A DNA stretch of 64,000 nt from Dokdonella_A ginsengisoli (lineage in GTDB: Bacteria > Pseudomonadota > Gammaproteobacteria > Xanthomonadales > Rhodanobacteraceae), in assembly GCF_042652785.1 (NCBI RefSeq), contig NZ_JBHSHD010000005.1:1-64000 (forward strand), written 5' to 3'. The notes beneath the pieces were generated by a model, which did not search any database, was not told where the DNA came from, and worked only from the letters and a program-made list of their open reading frames with translations. Positions 45,629 through 54,743 of the stretch are shown piece after piece (the first letter of the stretch is position 1; each line of letters opens with the position of its first letter). A program made the translations under genes and the position numbers.

Positions 45629-46963
45629 ATGCAGCGTAACCCCCGTCGTCCTCGGCTCGCACCGGCGCTCGCCACGCTGCCTCTGGCGTTGGCTGCGGCC
45701 CTGGCGGGGCAGGAGGCGCAGGCCAGCGCGTTCCAGCTCAAGGAAAACAGCGTGCAGGGACTGGGTCGGGCGTTCGCCGGCGAGACGTCCGCGCCGGGCG
45801 ACTGCGCCGTCGTCGTCAACAATCCGGCGGCGATGAGCGAACTCGGTGACGGCAACTGCGCCCAGGCCGACTTCAACATCATCAACTTCGAGACCAAGTT
45901 CAAGGGCGGCGGCAGCGATTTCCTCGGCCGACCGCTGACCGGCAGCAACGGCGGCGACGGCGGCGTGACCAAGCCGGTGCCGGCCACCTTCTTCACGCAC
46001 CGCGTCAACCAGGACTGGGTCGTCGGTGCGGCGATCTACGCGCCGTTCGGCTTCGAGACGCAGTACAACGACACCTGGGTCGGCCGCTACGAAGCGCTGA
46101 AGTCCAAGCTGCAGTCGATCGACCTGACCTTCTCGGCCTCGTACAAGATCAGCGACAGCTTCTCGGTCGGCGCCAGCTTCATCGTGCAGAACACCGCCGC
46201 CGAGCTGACCCAGGCGATCGACTTCGGCACGATCCTCGCGACGCCGACCGGCGGCGCGCTGCTGCCGCAGGAAGCCGACGGCTTCGGCAGCCTCAAGGGC
46301 AACGACTGGGGCTTCGGCTGGGGCCTGGGCGCGTTGTGGAAGCCGACCGACGCCGACCGCATCGGCATCAACTTCCATTCGCAGATCGACCACACCATCG
46401 ACGGCGACGGCAAGTTCAAGGTGCCGGTGAACCTGCGGCCGCTGCTGGGCAACACCTTCGTCAACAGCGGCGGCAAGGCCGGCTTCGACACGCCGTGGTT
46501 CGTCAACGCGAGCTGGTGGCACACCGTCAACGAGCGCCTCAGCCTCGGCGTCAATCTCGGCTTCACGCACTGGTCGAGCTTCAAGGAGCTGGTCGTCGAC
46601 TACGACAATCCCGCGCAGCCGAACTCGGTGTCCGAGTTCAAGTGGGAGGATTCCTGGTTCTACTCGATCGGCGGCGACTACCGCTTGAACGATCGCTGGA
46701 CCCTGCGCGCCGGCGTCGCCTTCGACGAGACGCCGACGGTGGACGCGACGCGCACGCCGCGCGTGCCCGACGGCGACCGCACCTGGGGTTCGATCGGCGT
46801 CGGCTACCAGGTCAACGAACAGCTGAAGATCGACGCGGCCTTCCTGCACATCTGGGTCGACGATGGTGCGGTCGACCACCAGGCGGCCACCTTCAGCACG
46901 CTGAAGGGCAAGTTCACCAGCAAGGGCAACGTGCTCAGCGTGTCGGGCCAGTACAGGTTCTGA
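45629..46963 (+). CDS. OmpP1/FadL-family outer-membrane transporter
   Basis: This 444-residue outer-membrane beta-barrel imports hydrophobic compounds such as long-chain fatty acids. It has a signal peptide to about residue 32 (LAGQEAQASA), the FadL N-terminal SAFQLKENSVQGLGRAFAG, and the NPA motif VVVNNPAAMSEL. The barrel ends in the C-terminal aromatic SVSGQYRF. GGAGAAGGAG lies 7-10 bases before the ATG. It stands alone and is followed by two strong hairpins at 46988 and 47017. Confidence 0.92.
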   Translation: MQRNPRRPRLAPALATLPLALAAALAGQEAQASAFQLKENSVQGLGRAFAGETSAPGDCAVVVNNPAAMSELGDGNCAQADFNIINFETKFKGGGSDFLGRPLTGSNGGDGGVTKPVPATFFTHRVNQDWVVGAAIYAPFGFETQYNDTWVGRYEALKSKLQSIDLTFSASYKISDSFSVGASFIVQNTAAELTQAIDFGTILATPTGGALLPQEADGFGSLKGNDWGFGWGLGALWKPTDADRIGINFHSQIDHTIDGDGKFKVPVNLRPLLGNTFVNSGGKAGFDTPWFVNASWWHTVNERLSLGVNLGFTHWSSFKELVVDYDNPAQPNSVSEFKWEDSWFYSIGGDYRLNDRWTLRAGVAFDETPTVDATRTPRVPDGDRTWGSIGVGYQVNEQLKIDAAFLHIWVDDGAVDHQAATFSTLKGKFTSKGNVLSVSGQYRF

Positions 46964-46987
46964 CGCAACCGGTTTGGGGAGACGTGG

Positions 46988-47050
46988 CGGGCGCCTTCGG
47001 GCGCCCGCTGCCTTTTCGGCAGCCGCGATCGTGTGCGATCGCGGCTGCCG
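46988..47050. terminator. Two hairpins downstream of the FadL gene
   Basis: The first is GCGGGCGCC-TTC-GGGCGCCCGC followed by a short T run. The second, 47017-47050, has perfect 14-bp arms (CGGCAGCCGCGATC and its complement) around a 6-base loop. Located between convergent genes, they probably terminate both transcripts. Confidence 0.7.
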
Positions 47051-47099
47051 CGAGCTTTCCGGCGGTGAGGCGCGCCTTTCGCGGCCGCGCTTGCGAGGC

Positions 47100-48245
47100 T
47101 CAGTCCCCGAAGCCGTCGCGGAAGATGAAGTCCCAGGTCTGGTTCTCGTAGGCGCCCGGGTCCATCGCGCCGAAGCGCGTGCGCGGCGAGCCGCCCAGGT
47201 CGTGGGCCAGCGGTGGCTGCGTCAGCGGCACGGCGGCGAGCCCCTGGTTGATGAACGGCGAGTCGTCGCGCAGGCGGTAGTCGCCGTTGGCGGCGTCGAC
47301 GAAGCGTGGATCGCCCGACAGCAGGTTCGTCGCGTCCAGCGGCAGGTTGCCGCTGACTGTTCCGATCAGGCTGTGGTCGGCGTGCGCCTCGCCGTTGCCG
47401 AGGCCGATCACGCTCATGCCCTCGATGTTGAGGTCGGAAATCTCGTTGTCGAAGAATAGGCTGTTGACGACGTCCAGGCGCACGCCTTCCGGCAGGCCGG
47501 CGCTGACGCCGCAGCCGCGCGAGCCCTGGCCCGGGCAGCGGCCGCCGACGAAGGTGCTGTTGGCGATCGTCACCGCCGGGCTGGTGCCTGCCTCGGTGGC
47601 GACGACGGTCGTCGTCAGATGGCCGGTGGCCACCGTTTCCGAGCGGTTGCCGGCGAACAGGCTGTTGAGCACGCGGATCATGCCATTCTTGACGTACAGG
47701 TTGGCGCCGCCGCCGAAGTAGCCGCTGCTGTCGGCGACGACCAGGTTGTCGAGGCGGATTTCCATGTAGTGATCGGAGTAGCCGCTGACGTCCAGCGCGC
47801 CGCCGCGTTCGAACGCGGCCTCGTCGCCGCGTCCGTTGCGCAGGCTGAGGTTCTGCACGAACACGCTCGGCGCGCGCGTCGCGCCTTCGGCGGCAAGATG
47901 GGTGATGCGCAGCACCGAGCGCTGGCCAGCGCCTTCGAGGATGGTGCGCGAGGCGTCCCGCCCCTGCCCGACGCAGTCGACGCCGTCGACCGTGGTCCAG
48001 CCGCCGCTGATGACGAGCCAGCCGGTGGTCGTGGCGGTGTAGCGGAAGCTCTGGCTGAAGGCGGTGTAGGCGCCTTCGCGGATGCGGATCTCGTCGTCGT
48101 TGCCCGAAGCGGCGGCGTCGTTCAGCGCCTGCTGCAGTTCGCTTTCGTTGCGCACGCAGTAGATCGCCGCGGACGCGACGTCGGCCGCCGCGAATGCGGC
48201 GAAGGCAAGCAGTGCGCCGCCGGCGCGCCGGTGGATGGTCGGCAT
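47100..48245 (-). CDS. Secreted parallel beta-helix protein with terminal IF-x-DGF motif
   Basis: This is a 381-residue exported protein. ATG 48245 gives a signal peptide MPTIHRRAGGALLAFAAFAAADVASA. The mature chain starts with IYCVRNESELQQALNDAAAS, typical of polymorphic-outer-membrane-like or pectate-lyase-type beta-helices, followed by repeated VVADSSGYFGGGANLYVKNG and VLNSLFAGNRSE rungs and a choice-of-anchor end (DPRFVDAANGDYRLRDDSPF). The final residues are WDFIFRDGFGD, close to the IF-x-DGF motif of other secreted proteins here. Likely surface-attached or secreted; no enzyme motif is seen. Confidence 0.8.
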   Translation of the reverse strand: MPTIHRRAGGALLAFAAFAAADVASAAIYCVRNESELQQALNDAAASGNDDEIRIREGAYTAFSQSFRYTATTTGWLVISGGWTTVDGVDCVGQGRDASRTILEGAGQRSVLRITHLAAEGATRAPSVFVQNLSLRNGRGDEAAFERGGALDVSGYSDHYMEIRLDNLVVADSSGYFGGGANLYVKNGMIRVLNSLFAGNRSETVATGHLTTTVVATEAGTSPAVTIANSTFVGGRCPGQGSRGCGVSAGLPEGVRLDVVNSLFFDNEISDLNIEGMSVIGLGNGEAHADHSLIGTVSGNLPLDATNLLSGDPRFVDAANGDYRLRDDSPFINQGLAAVPLTQPPLAHDLGGSPRTRFGAMDPGAYENQTWDFIFRDGFGD

Positions 48246-48352
48246 GGAGGTCCCCTTTTCGTCGTCCCTGCGTACAGGTACGCGGAACGGCGCGGGAAAC
48301 CCCAATCGCGTCGATCGCGCTGCCGGAAGCCCGGATCAGGCGATCGGCGCGC

Positions 48353-51300
48353 TCACTCGCCCAGCGTCAGCAGCGAGGCGTTGCCGCCGGCGGCGGTGGT
48401 GTTGATCGTCAGCGTGCGCTCGGTGGCGAAGCGCAGCAGGTAGTGCGGGCCGCCGGCCTTCGGGCCGGTGCCGCTGAGGCCCTCGCCGCCGAACGGCTGC
48501 ACGCCGACCACCGCGCCGATCTGGTTGCGGTTGACGTAGCAGTTGCCGACCTTGGCGCGGCGCGAGATGTGCTCGATGGTCGCGTCGATGCGGCTGTGGA
48601 TGCCGAGCGTGAGGCCGAAGCCGGTCGCGTTGATCGCGTCGATGACCGCGTCGAGCTGGTCGGCCTTCCAGCGGATCACGTGCAGCACCGGGCCGAACAC
48701 TTCCTGCGTCAGCAGCGACAGCGACGGCAGCTCGAACGCGCGCGGCGCGAAGAACGTGCCGTGCTCGGCCTCGGCGGCGAGCGCGACCTGCGCGATCTTC
48801 TTCGCCTCGCGCTCCATGCGCTCGGCGTGATCGGTCAGCGCCTTCTTCGACGGTTCGTCGATGACTGGGCCGACGTCGGTGGAGAGCACGGCCGGATCGC
48901 CGACGACGAGTTCGTCCATCGCGCCGGCGAGCATCTTGATCACCTTGTCGGCGATGTCCTCCTGCACGAACAGCACGCGCGCGGCCGAGCAGCGCTGGCC
49001 GGCGGAATCGAACGCGGAGGCGATGACGTCCTTGACCAGCTGCTCGGGCAGCGCGGAGGAGTCGGCGATCATCGCGTTCTGGCCGCCGGTCTCGGCGATC
49101 AGCGCGGCGATCGGCGCGTGGCGCGCGGCGAGCGTGCGGTTGATCGTCCACGCGGTCTCGGTCGAGCCGGTGAAGCACACGCCGGCGATCTCCGGACGCG
49201 TCAGCAGCGTGCTGCCGATCGTCGAGCCCTTCGCCGGCACGTACTGCAGCACGCTTTCCGGCACGCCGGCTTCGTGCAGCAGCTTGACCGCGGCGTGGCC
49301 GATCAGCGTGGTCTGGTCGGCCGGCTTGGCGATGACCGCGTTGCCGGCGGCGAGGCCGGCCGCGACCTGGCCGGTGAAGATCGCCAGCGGGAAGTTCCAC
49401 GGGCTGATGCAGACGAACACGCCGCGGCCGCGCAGGAACAGTTGATTGCTTTCGCCGGTCGGGCCGGGCAGCTGTTCGGGCTGGCCGAACAGCTTGCGCG
49501 CCGTGGCCGCGTAGTAGCGCAGCAGGTCGGCCGCCTCGCGCACCTCGGAGATCGCCGCCGACAGCGTCTTGCCCGCTTCGTGCACGCACAGCGCGATGAA
49601 GTCGGCGCGGCGCTGCTCGAGCAGGTCGGCGGCGTGCTCGAGGATCGCCGCACGGCTCGCCGCCGGCAGCGTGTCCCAGTCTTCCTGCGCGGCGACCGCG
49701 TTGGCGAGCGCCTTCTCGATCGTGGCGGCGTCGGCGTTGCGGCTTTCGCCGATCACGCGGCGGCGGTCGGCCGGGTCGGTGACCAGGCGCAGCTCGGTCG
49801 TGCTGCTCGCGCCCGGCACCAGCGGCGCGGCCTTCCAGCCGGCCTTGTTCGCGTTGACCGCGTCGGCGAGGGCCCTGAGTTCGTTGTCGTTGGCGAGATT
49901 GACGCCCATGGAATTCTTCCGTTGTTCACCGAAAAGACCGATCGGCAGCGGGATGCGCGGATGCGGCTTGGAGGGAAACGCGCGAGCCGTCTCGCAGGGA
50001 TCGGCGACGAGGTCGCGGATCGACACGTCCTCGTCGACGACGCGGTTCACGAACGAGGTGTTGGCGCCGTTCTCGAGCAGGCGGCGCACCAGGTACGGCA
50101 GCAGGTCCTCGTGCGAACCGACCGGCGCGTAGACGCGGCACGGCACGGCGAGGTTCTTTTCGCCGATCACCTCGCCGTAGAGGTCAGCGCCCATGCCGTG
50201 CAGGCGCTGGAACTCGAACGGACGACCCTGCGCGTAGTGATGGATCGCGGCGATGGTGTGCGCGTTGTGCGTGGCGAACTGCGGATAGATCGCCTCGCTG
50301 CCGGCGGCGAACAGGCGCCTGGCGCAGGCGAGGTAGGACACGTCGGTGTTCGGCTTGCGCGTGTAGACCGGATAGCCGCCGTGGCCCAGCTCCTGCGCGC
50401 GCTTGATCTCCGAGTCCCAGTAGGCGCCCTTGACCAGGCGCACGCACCAGCGGCGCTTGGCCTTGTGCGCGGTCTCGGCCAGCCAGTCGATCACGAACGG
50501 ACAGCGCTTCTGGTAGGCCTGCACGGCGAGGCCGAAGCCGTTCCAGCCTTCCAGCGACGGATGCGCGAACACCGCGCCGATCACGTCAAGCGAGAGTTCC
50601 AGGCGGTCGGCCTCCTCGGCGTCGACGGTCATGCCGATGCCGTTCTTCATCGCCAGCTGCGCCAGTTCGAGCACCTTCGGCGTCAGCTCGGCGTGCACAC
50701 GCGCGCGCTTGGCGATTTCGTAGCGCGGATGCAGCGCCGACAGCTTGACCGAGATCGACGGCGCGTCGAGCACGCTCCTGAACGGCCCGCGCCGGCCGAG
50801 CGCGGCGATCGCGTCCTTGTAGGCCTGGTGGTAGCGCTCGGCGTCCGGCTGCGTCAGCGCCGCTTCGCCGAGCATGTCGTAGGAATAGCGGTAGGCCGCG
50901 TTGTCCTTCTCGGCGGAACGGTCGAGCGCCTCCTCGATCGTGCGGCCCATGACGAACTGGTGACCCATGATGCGCATCGCCTGGCGCACGGCGAGGCGGA
51001 TCACCGGTTCGCCTGCGCGGCCGACCAGGCGCTTGAGCGCGCCGGTGAAGTCGCGACGGGTCTCCTCGGCGAGATTGACCAGCTGGCCGGTCAGCATCAG
51101 GCCCCAGGTGGAGGCGTTGACGAACACCGAATCGCTGCCGCCGAGGTGCTTCTTCCAGTTCGCCTCGCCGAGCTTGTCGCGGATCAGCTTGTCGGCGGTG
51201 GCCTTGTCCGGGATGCGCAGCAGGGCTTCGGCCACGCACATCAGCAGCACGCCTTCCTCGCTGGAAAGATCGTACTGGCGCATGAAGGATTCGACCGCGC

Positions 51301-51502
51301 TCTGATCGCCGGCCTTGCTGCGCACGCGCGCGACGAGTTCCGCGGCTCGCGCCAGCACCAGTTCGCGCTCGGCCGGGGGCAGGGCGGCCTGTGCCAGCAG
51401 TTCGTCGACGGCCTGGGTTTCGTTGCGCGACCAGGCGGCGGTGATGCGCGCGCGCGCCGGCTCGATCGCGGCCGGCAGCTCGGAATTCAGAAGTTCGCTC
51501 AA
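48353..51502 (-). CDS. putA: Bifunctional proline dehydrogenase/L-glutamate gamma-semialdehyde dehydrogenase
   Basis: This enzyme of about 1049 residues oxidises proline to glutamate, giving electrons to quinone (FAD domain) and NAD. No ATG lies near the conserved start; TTG at 51502 (reading SELLNSELPAAI) is the best start. The PRODH barrel (about 90-480) shows RLVKGAYWDSEIKRAQ and YPQFATHNAHTIAAIH. The aldehyde dehydrogenase (about 550-1030) has FVCISPWNFPLAIFTGQ, AETGGQNAMI (Glu) and AGQRCSAARVLF (Cys at about 837). There is no ribbon-helix-helix domain in front, so it should not be an autorepressor. The end ASLLTLGE is typical. Confidence 0.93.
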   Translation of the reverse strand: MSELLNSELPAAIEPARARITAAWSRNETQAVDELLAQAALPPAERELVLARAAELVARVRSKAGDQSAVESFMRQYDLSSEEGVLLMCVAEALLRIPDKATADKLIRDKLGEANWKKHLGGSDSVFVNASTWGLMLTGQLVNLAEETRRDFTGALKRLVGRAGEPVIRLAVRQAMRIMGHQFVMGRTIEEALDRSAEKDNAAYRYSYDMLGEAALTQPDAERYHQAYKDAIAALGRRGPFRSVLDAPSISVKLSALHPRYEIAKRARVHAELTPKVLELAQLAMKNGIGMTVDAEEADRLELSLDVIGAVFAHPSLEGWNGFGLAVQAYQKRCPFVIDWLAETAHKAKRRWCVRLVKGAYWDSEIKRAQELGHGGYPVYTRKPNTDVSYLACARRLFAAGSEAIYPQFATHNAHTIAAIHHYAQGRPFEFQRLHGMGADLYGEVIGEKNLAVPCRVYAPVGSHEDLLPYLVRRLLENGANTSFVNRVVDEDVSIRDLVADPCETARAFPSKPHPRIPLPIGLFGEQRKNSMGVNLANDNELRALADAVNANKAGWKAAPLVPGASSTTELRLVTDPADRRRVIGESRNADAATIEKALANAVAAQEDWDTLPAASRAAILEHAADLLEQRRADFIALCVHEAGKTLSAAISEVREAADLLRYYAATARKLFGQPEQLPGPTGESNQLFLRGRGVFVCISPWNFPLAIFTGQVAAGLAAGNAVIAKPADQTTLIGHAAVKLLHEAGVPESVLQYVPAKGSTIGSTLLTRPEIAGVCFTGSTETAWTINRTLAARHAPIAALIAETGGQNAMIADSSALPEQLVKDVIASAFDSAGQRCSAARVLFVQEDIADKVIKMLAGAMDELVVGDPAVLSTDVGPVIDEPSKKALTDHAERMEREAKKIAQVALAAEAEHGTFFAPRAFELPSLSLLTQEVFGPVLHVIRWKADQLDAVIDAINATGFGLTLGIHSRIDATIEHISRRAKVGNCYVNRNQIGAVVGVQPFGGEGLSGTGPKAGGPHYLLRFATERTLTINTTAAGGNASLLTLGE

Positions 51503-51895
51503 GGCGGTCGTTCTCGCGGAAATCGAGAGGACGGCGCCGTCCGGCGCCGCGGAGTCGCGTAGTGTAGTGAGGCGGCCGGCGGGGGTCGAGGACGCTCCCG
51601 CCGGGGTCCGGCGGCCTCCCCGGCGCGGCGCTTTGTCGCAGTGCGGGCGGGGGTTCGCGGCCGCCGGTCGGGCGCGCGAAAAGGCCGGTGGCATCGGCTA
51701 TGGATGGCCTGCACGGGCGCGGCAACGCGCCGCGTCGCTGCGTGGCATCGCGGTTGCCGCTGCCGTGCGCCGTCCACTATCATCGCCGGGATTTTCCCAA
51801 TAGATGTTCGGCTCCCAGGCGACCGACCGGCGCCTCGGGCGAGGGGTCGGCGTCGCGGCGGCACGGCGGCGCATCCGGTTAATCGAGACAAGGTG
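51503..51895. other. Divergent promoter region between putA and coxB
   Basis: I see no gene in these 393 bases. The putA-proximal half is GC-rich. TATCAT at about 51779 could be a coxB -10 element, but the -35 is not clear. Confidence 0.4.
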
Positions 51896-52801
51896 ATGGC
51901 GATGATTTCATCCGGGGTACGGCGCGCCAGTCGCGTCTTTGCGGCGCTCGCGTTGCTGGCGAGCGGTACGGCATTCGCCAATCCGGAGCCGTGGCAGCTC
52001 AACATGACGCGCGGCGTGACGCCGATCTCGCAGCGCATCCACGACGTGCACATGATCGCGCTGTGGGTCTGCGTCGGCATCGGCATCATCGTGTTCGGCG
52101 CGATGATTTACGCGATGCTGAAGTTCCGCAAATCCAAGGGCGCGGTGCCGGCGCAGTTCAGCCACAACTCCACGCTCGAGGCGATCTGGACCGTCGTGCC
52201 GATCATCATCCTCGTCGTGATGGCATGGCCGGCGACCAAGCTGCTGGTGGACATGGCCGACGTCGAGAATTCCGACATGACCGTCAAGGTCACCGGCTAC
52301 CAGTGGAAGTGGCGCTACGAGTACGTCGACTACTACAAGAAGGCGACCGGCGTGAACTTCATCTCGAGCCTGGACGCCGAGTCCAACCGCATCCGCCAGC
52401 CGGGTTCGGGCCTGGATCCGAAGTCGGCCAAGGACGGCAGCTACGACAGCTACCTGCTCAACGTCGACAAGCCGCTGGTGGTGCCGACCGGCGTGAAGAT
52501 CCGCTTCGTCATCACCGGCGACGACGTGATCCACTCGTGGTGGGTGCCCTCGCTCGGCTGGAAGCAGGACGCGATCCCCGGAATCATCAACGACCAGTGG
52601 ACGCAGATCGAGACGCCCGGCGTCTACCGCGGCCAGTGCGCCGAGCTGTGCGGCAAGGACCACGGCTTCATGCCGATCGTGGTCAAGGCGGTGCCGAAGG
52701 CCGAGTTCGAGCAGTGGCTGGCCACGCAGGAAGCCGAGGCGGCCGCGGCGAAGGCTCCGGCGACCGCGCAGGCGAATGTGCCGGCGGCCACCCAGGGTTG
52801 A
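51896..52801 (+). CDS. coxB: Cytochrome c oxidase subunit II
   Basis: This 301-residue subunit of the aa3-type terminal oxidase carries the CuA centre that takes electrons from cytochrome c. It has a signal peptide (LALLASGTAFA), TM1 about 52-74, and TM2 about 93-112. CuA ligands are all present: His193 (DDVIHSWW), Cys238, Glu240 and Cys242 (GQCAELCGKDHGFM), His246 and Met249. There is no fused cytochrome c domain; the end is an Ala/Pro-rich tail. ATG 51896 is used, though ATG 51902 is better spaced from AAGG. It is the first gene of the oxidase cluster. Confidence 0.95.
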   Translation: MAMISSGVRRASRVFAALALLASGTAFANPEPWQLNMTRGVTPISQRIHDVHMIALWVCVGIGIIVFGAMIYAMLKFRKSKGAVPAQFSHNSTLEAIWTVVPIIILVVMAWPATKLLVDMADVENSDMTVKVTGYQWKWRYEYVDYYKKATGVNFISSLDAESNRIRQPGSGLDPKSAKDGSYDSYLLNVDKPLVVPTGVKIRFVITGDDVIHSWWVPSLGWKQDAIPGIINDQWTQIETPGVYRGQCAELCGKDHGFMPIVVKAVPKAEFEQWLATQEAEAAAAKAPATAQANVPAATQG

Positions 52802-52813
52802 CGAGTCGTATGT

Positions 52814-52866
52814 GCGTTCATCCGTGAACGCCAGAGCAAGAGAAAAAGCGGTGATCTCCGGCCGCG
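52814..52866 (+). repeat. Two-hairpin dispersed element (copy 2), coxB-ctaD gap
   Basis: Hairpin A is GCGTTC, loop ATCCGT, GAACGC. A 16-base A-rich spacer follows, then a weaker hairpin B, GCGG with loop TGATCT and CCGGCCGC. It is a diverged member of the family seen at 40910 and 52878. Confidence 0.65.
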
Positions 52867-52877
52867 CATGATTTACA

Positions 52878-52933
52878 GCGTTCGTCCTTGAACGCAGAGC
52901 TGGAAAAAAGCGGTCGTCCTTGACCGCACTTTT
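52878..52933 (+). repeat. Two-hairpin dispersed element (copy 3), coxB-ctaD gap
   Basis: Hairpin A is GCGTTC, loop GTCCTT, GAACGC. After a 14-base spacer, hairpin B is GCGGTC, loop GTCCTT, GACCGC, then ACTTTT. It ends about 20 bases before the ctaD ATG and so lies in its leader. Confidence 0.75.
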
Positions 52934-52953
52934 CAAATTACGAGGTTCAGGCC

Positions 52954-54579
52954 ATGGCCGCTGCCAATCCCGCCATCCACGACGCGCACGACGACCACGA
53001 TCACAAGCCGCACGGCTTCCTGAATCGCTGGCTGTTCACGACGAATCACAAGGACATCGGCACGCTGTACCTGGTCTTCTCGCTGGTGATGTTCTTCATC
53101 GGCGGCTCGATGGCCATGGTCATCCGCGCCGAGCTGTTCCAGCCGGGCATGCAGCTGGTGCAGCCCGAGTTCTTCAACGAAATGACCACGATGCACGCGC
53201 TGATCATGATCTTCGGCGCGGTCATGCCGGCGTTCGTCGGCCTCGGCAACTGGATGATCCCGCTGCAGATCGGCGCGCCCGACATGGCGCTGCCGCGCAT
53301 GAACAACTGGTCGTTCTGGATCCTGCCGTTCGCGTTCTTCCTGCTGATCTTCGAGATCTTCCTGCCGGGCGGCGGCCCGCAGGGCGGCTGGACGATGTAC
53401 CCGCCGCTGTCGATGCAGGGCGGCGCCAACGTCGCCTTCATGATCTTCGCCGTGCACCTGATGGGCATCAGCTCGATCATGGGCGCGATCAACATCATCG
53501 CCACCATCCTCAACATGCGCGCCCCCGGCGTGGACCTGCTGAAGATGCCGCTGTTCGTCTGGTCCTGGCTGATCACCGCATTCCTGCTGATCGCGGCGAT
53601 GCCGGTGCTGGCCGGTGCCGTCACGATGCTGCTGACCGACAAGTTCTTCGGCACCAGCTTCTTCAACGCGGCCGGCGGCGGCGACCCGGTGATGTTCCAG
53701 CACATCTTCTGGTTCTTCGGGCACCCCGAGGTCTACATCATGATCCTGCCGGCGTTCGGCGTGGTGTCGGAGATCATCCCGACCTTCAGCCGCAAGCCGC
53801 TGTTCGGCTACCAGGCGATGGTGTACGCGGTCGCCTCGATCGCGTTCCTGTCGTTCATCGTCTGGGCGCACCACATGTTCTCGGTCGGCATGCCGCTCGG
53901 CGGCGAGCTGTTCTTCATGTACGCGACGATGCTGATCGCGATCCCGACCGGCGTGAAGGTGTTCAACTGGGTCTCCACGATGTGGGGCGGCGCGATGACG
54001 TTCGAGACGCCGATGCTGTTCGCGATCGCGTTCGTCATCCTGTTCACGATCGGCGGCTTCTCCGGCGTCATGTGCGCGATCGTGCCGGCCGACTTCCAGT
54101 ACCAGGACACCTACTTCGTCGTCGCGCACTTCCACTACGTGCTGGTGACCGGCGCGGTGTTCTCGATCATGGCCGCGGCCTACTACTGGCTGCCGAAGTG
54201 GTCCGGCAACATGTACTCGGAGAAGTGGGGCAAGATCCACTTCTGGTCGAGCGTGATCTCGGTCAACGTGCTGTTCTTCCCGCAGCACTTCCTGGGTTTG
54301 GCCGGCATGCCGCGCCGCATCCCGGACTACAACGTCGCCTTCGCCGACTTCAACATGATCAGCTCGATCGGCGGCTTCTGGTTCGGCGCCAGCCAGCTGA
54401 TCTTCGTCGGCGTGATCATCCACTGCGTGTACTTCTCCAAGCAGCGCGCGACCGCGCAGGTGTGGGAAGGCGCGAAGGGTCTGGAGTGGACCGTGCCGTC
54501 GCCGGCGCCGCACCACACGTTCTCGACGCCGCCGGTGATCAAGCCGGGCATGCTGGCGCACGACGACGTCAGTCACTAA
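52954..54579 (+). CDS. ctaD: Cytochrome c oxidase subunit I
   Basis: This 541-residue catalytic subunit has about 12 membrane helices and holds heme a and the heme a3-CuB centre where O2 is reduced. It shows HDDHDHKPHGFLNRWLFTTN at the N-terminus, TMHALIMIFGAVMPAF (heme a His), FWFFGHPEVYIMILP (CuB His and the cross-linked Tyr region), WAHHMFSVGM (CuB His pair) and the VVAHFHYVLVTG heme ligands. It follows coxB with two hairpin elements between them, and GAGG precedes the ATG. Confidence 0.96.
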   Translation: MAAANPAIHDAHDDHDHKPHGFLNRWLFTTNHKDIGTLYLVFSLVMFFIGGSMAMVIRAELFQPGMQLVQPEFFNEMTTMHALIMIFGAVMPAFVGLGNWMIPLQIGAPDMALPRMNNWSFWILPFAFFLLIFEIFLPGGGPQGGWTMYPPLSMQGGANVAFMIFAVHLMGISSIMGAINIIATILNMRAPGVDLLKMPLFVWSWLITAFLLIAAMPVLAGAVTMLLTDKFFGTSFFNAAGGGDPVMFQHIFWFFGHPEVYIMILPAFGVVSEIIPTFSRKPLFGYQAMVYAVASIAFLSFIVWAHHMFSVGMPLGGELFFMYATMLIAIPTGVKVFNWVSTMWGGAMTFETPMLFAIAFVILFTIGGFSGVMCAIVPADFQYQDTYFVVAHFHYVLVTGAVFSIMAAAYYWLPKWSGNMYSEKWGKIHFWSSVISVNVLFFPQHFLGLAGMPRRIPDYNVAFADFNMISSIGGFWFGASQLIFVGVIIHCVYFSKQRATAQVWEGAKGLEWTVPSPAPHHTFSTPPVIKPGMLAHDDVSH

Positions 54580-54593
54580 AAGGAATGTTTTCC

Positions 54594-54719
54594 CTTCTCC
54601 CGCTCGCGGGAGAAGGTGGCCCGCAGGGCCGGATGAGGGGCACAGTTCGTGACGTTGTCGCAAGCGCTCCCTCACCCCAGACGCTTCGCGTCTGGACCTC
54701 TCCCGCAGGCGGGAGAGGT
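54594..54719. repeat. REP-like palindromic pair between ctaD and ctaG
   Basis: CTTCTCCCGC-TC-GCGGGAGAAG at 54594-54615 and ACCTCTCCCGC-AG-GCGGGAGAGGT at 54696-54719 flank smaller hairpins, including CCAGACGC-TTC-GCGTCTGG. It forms one composite mobile-type repeat in the operon. Confidence 0.8.
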
Positions 54720-54743
54720 GAACCGCGTCATCGTTGGAATCGG

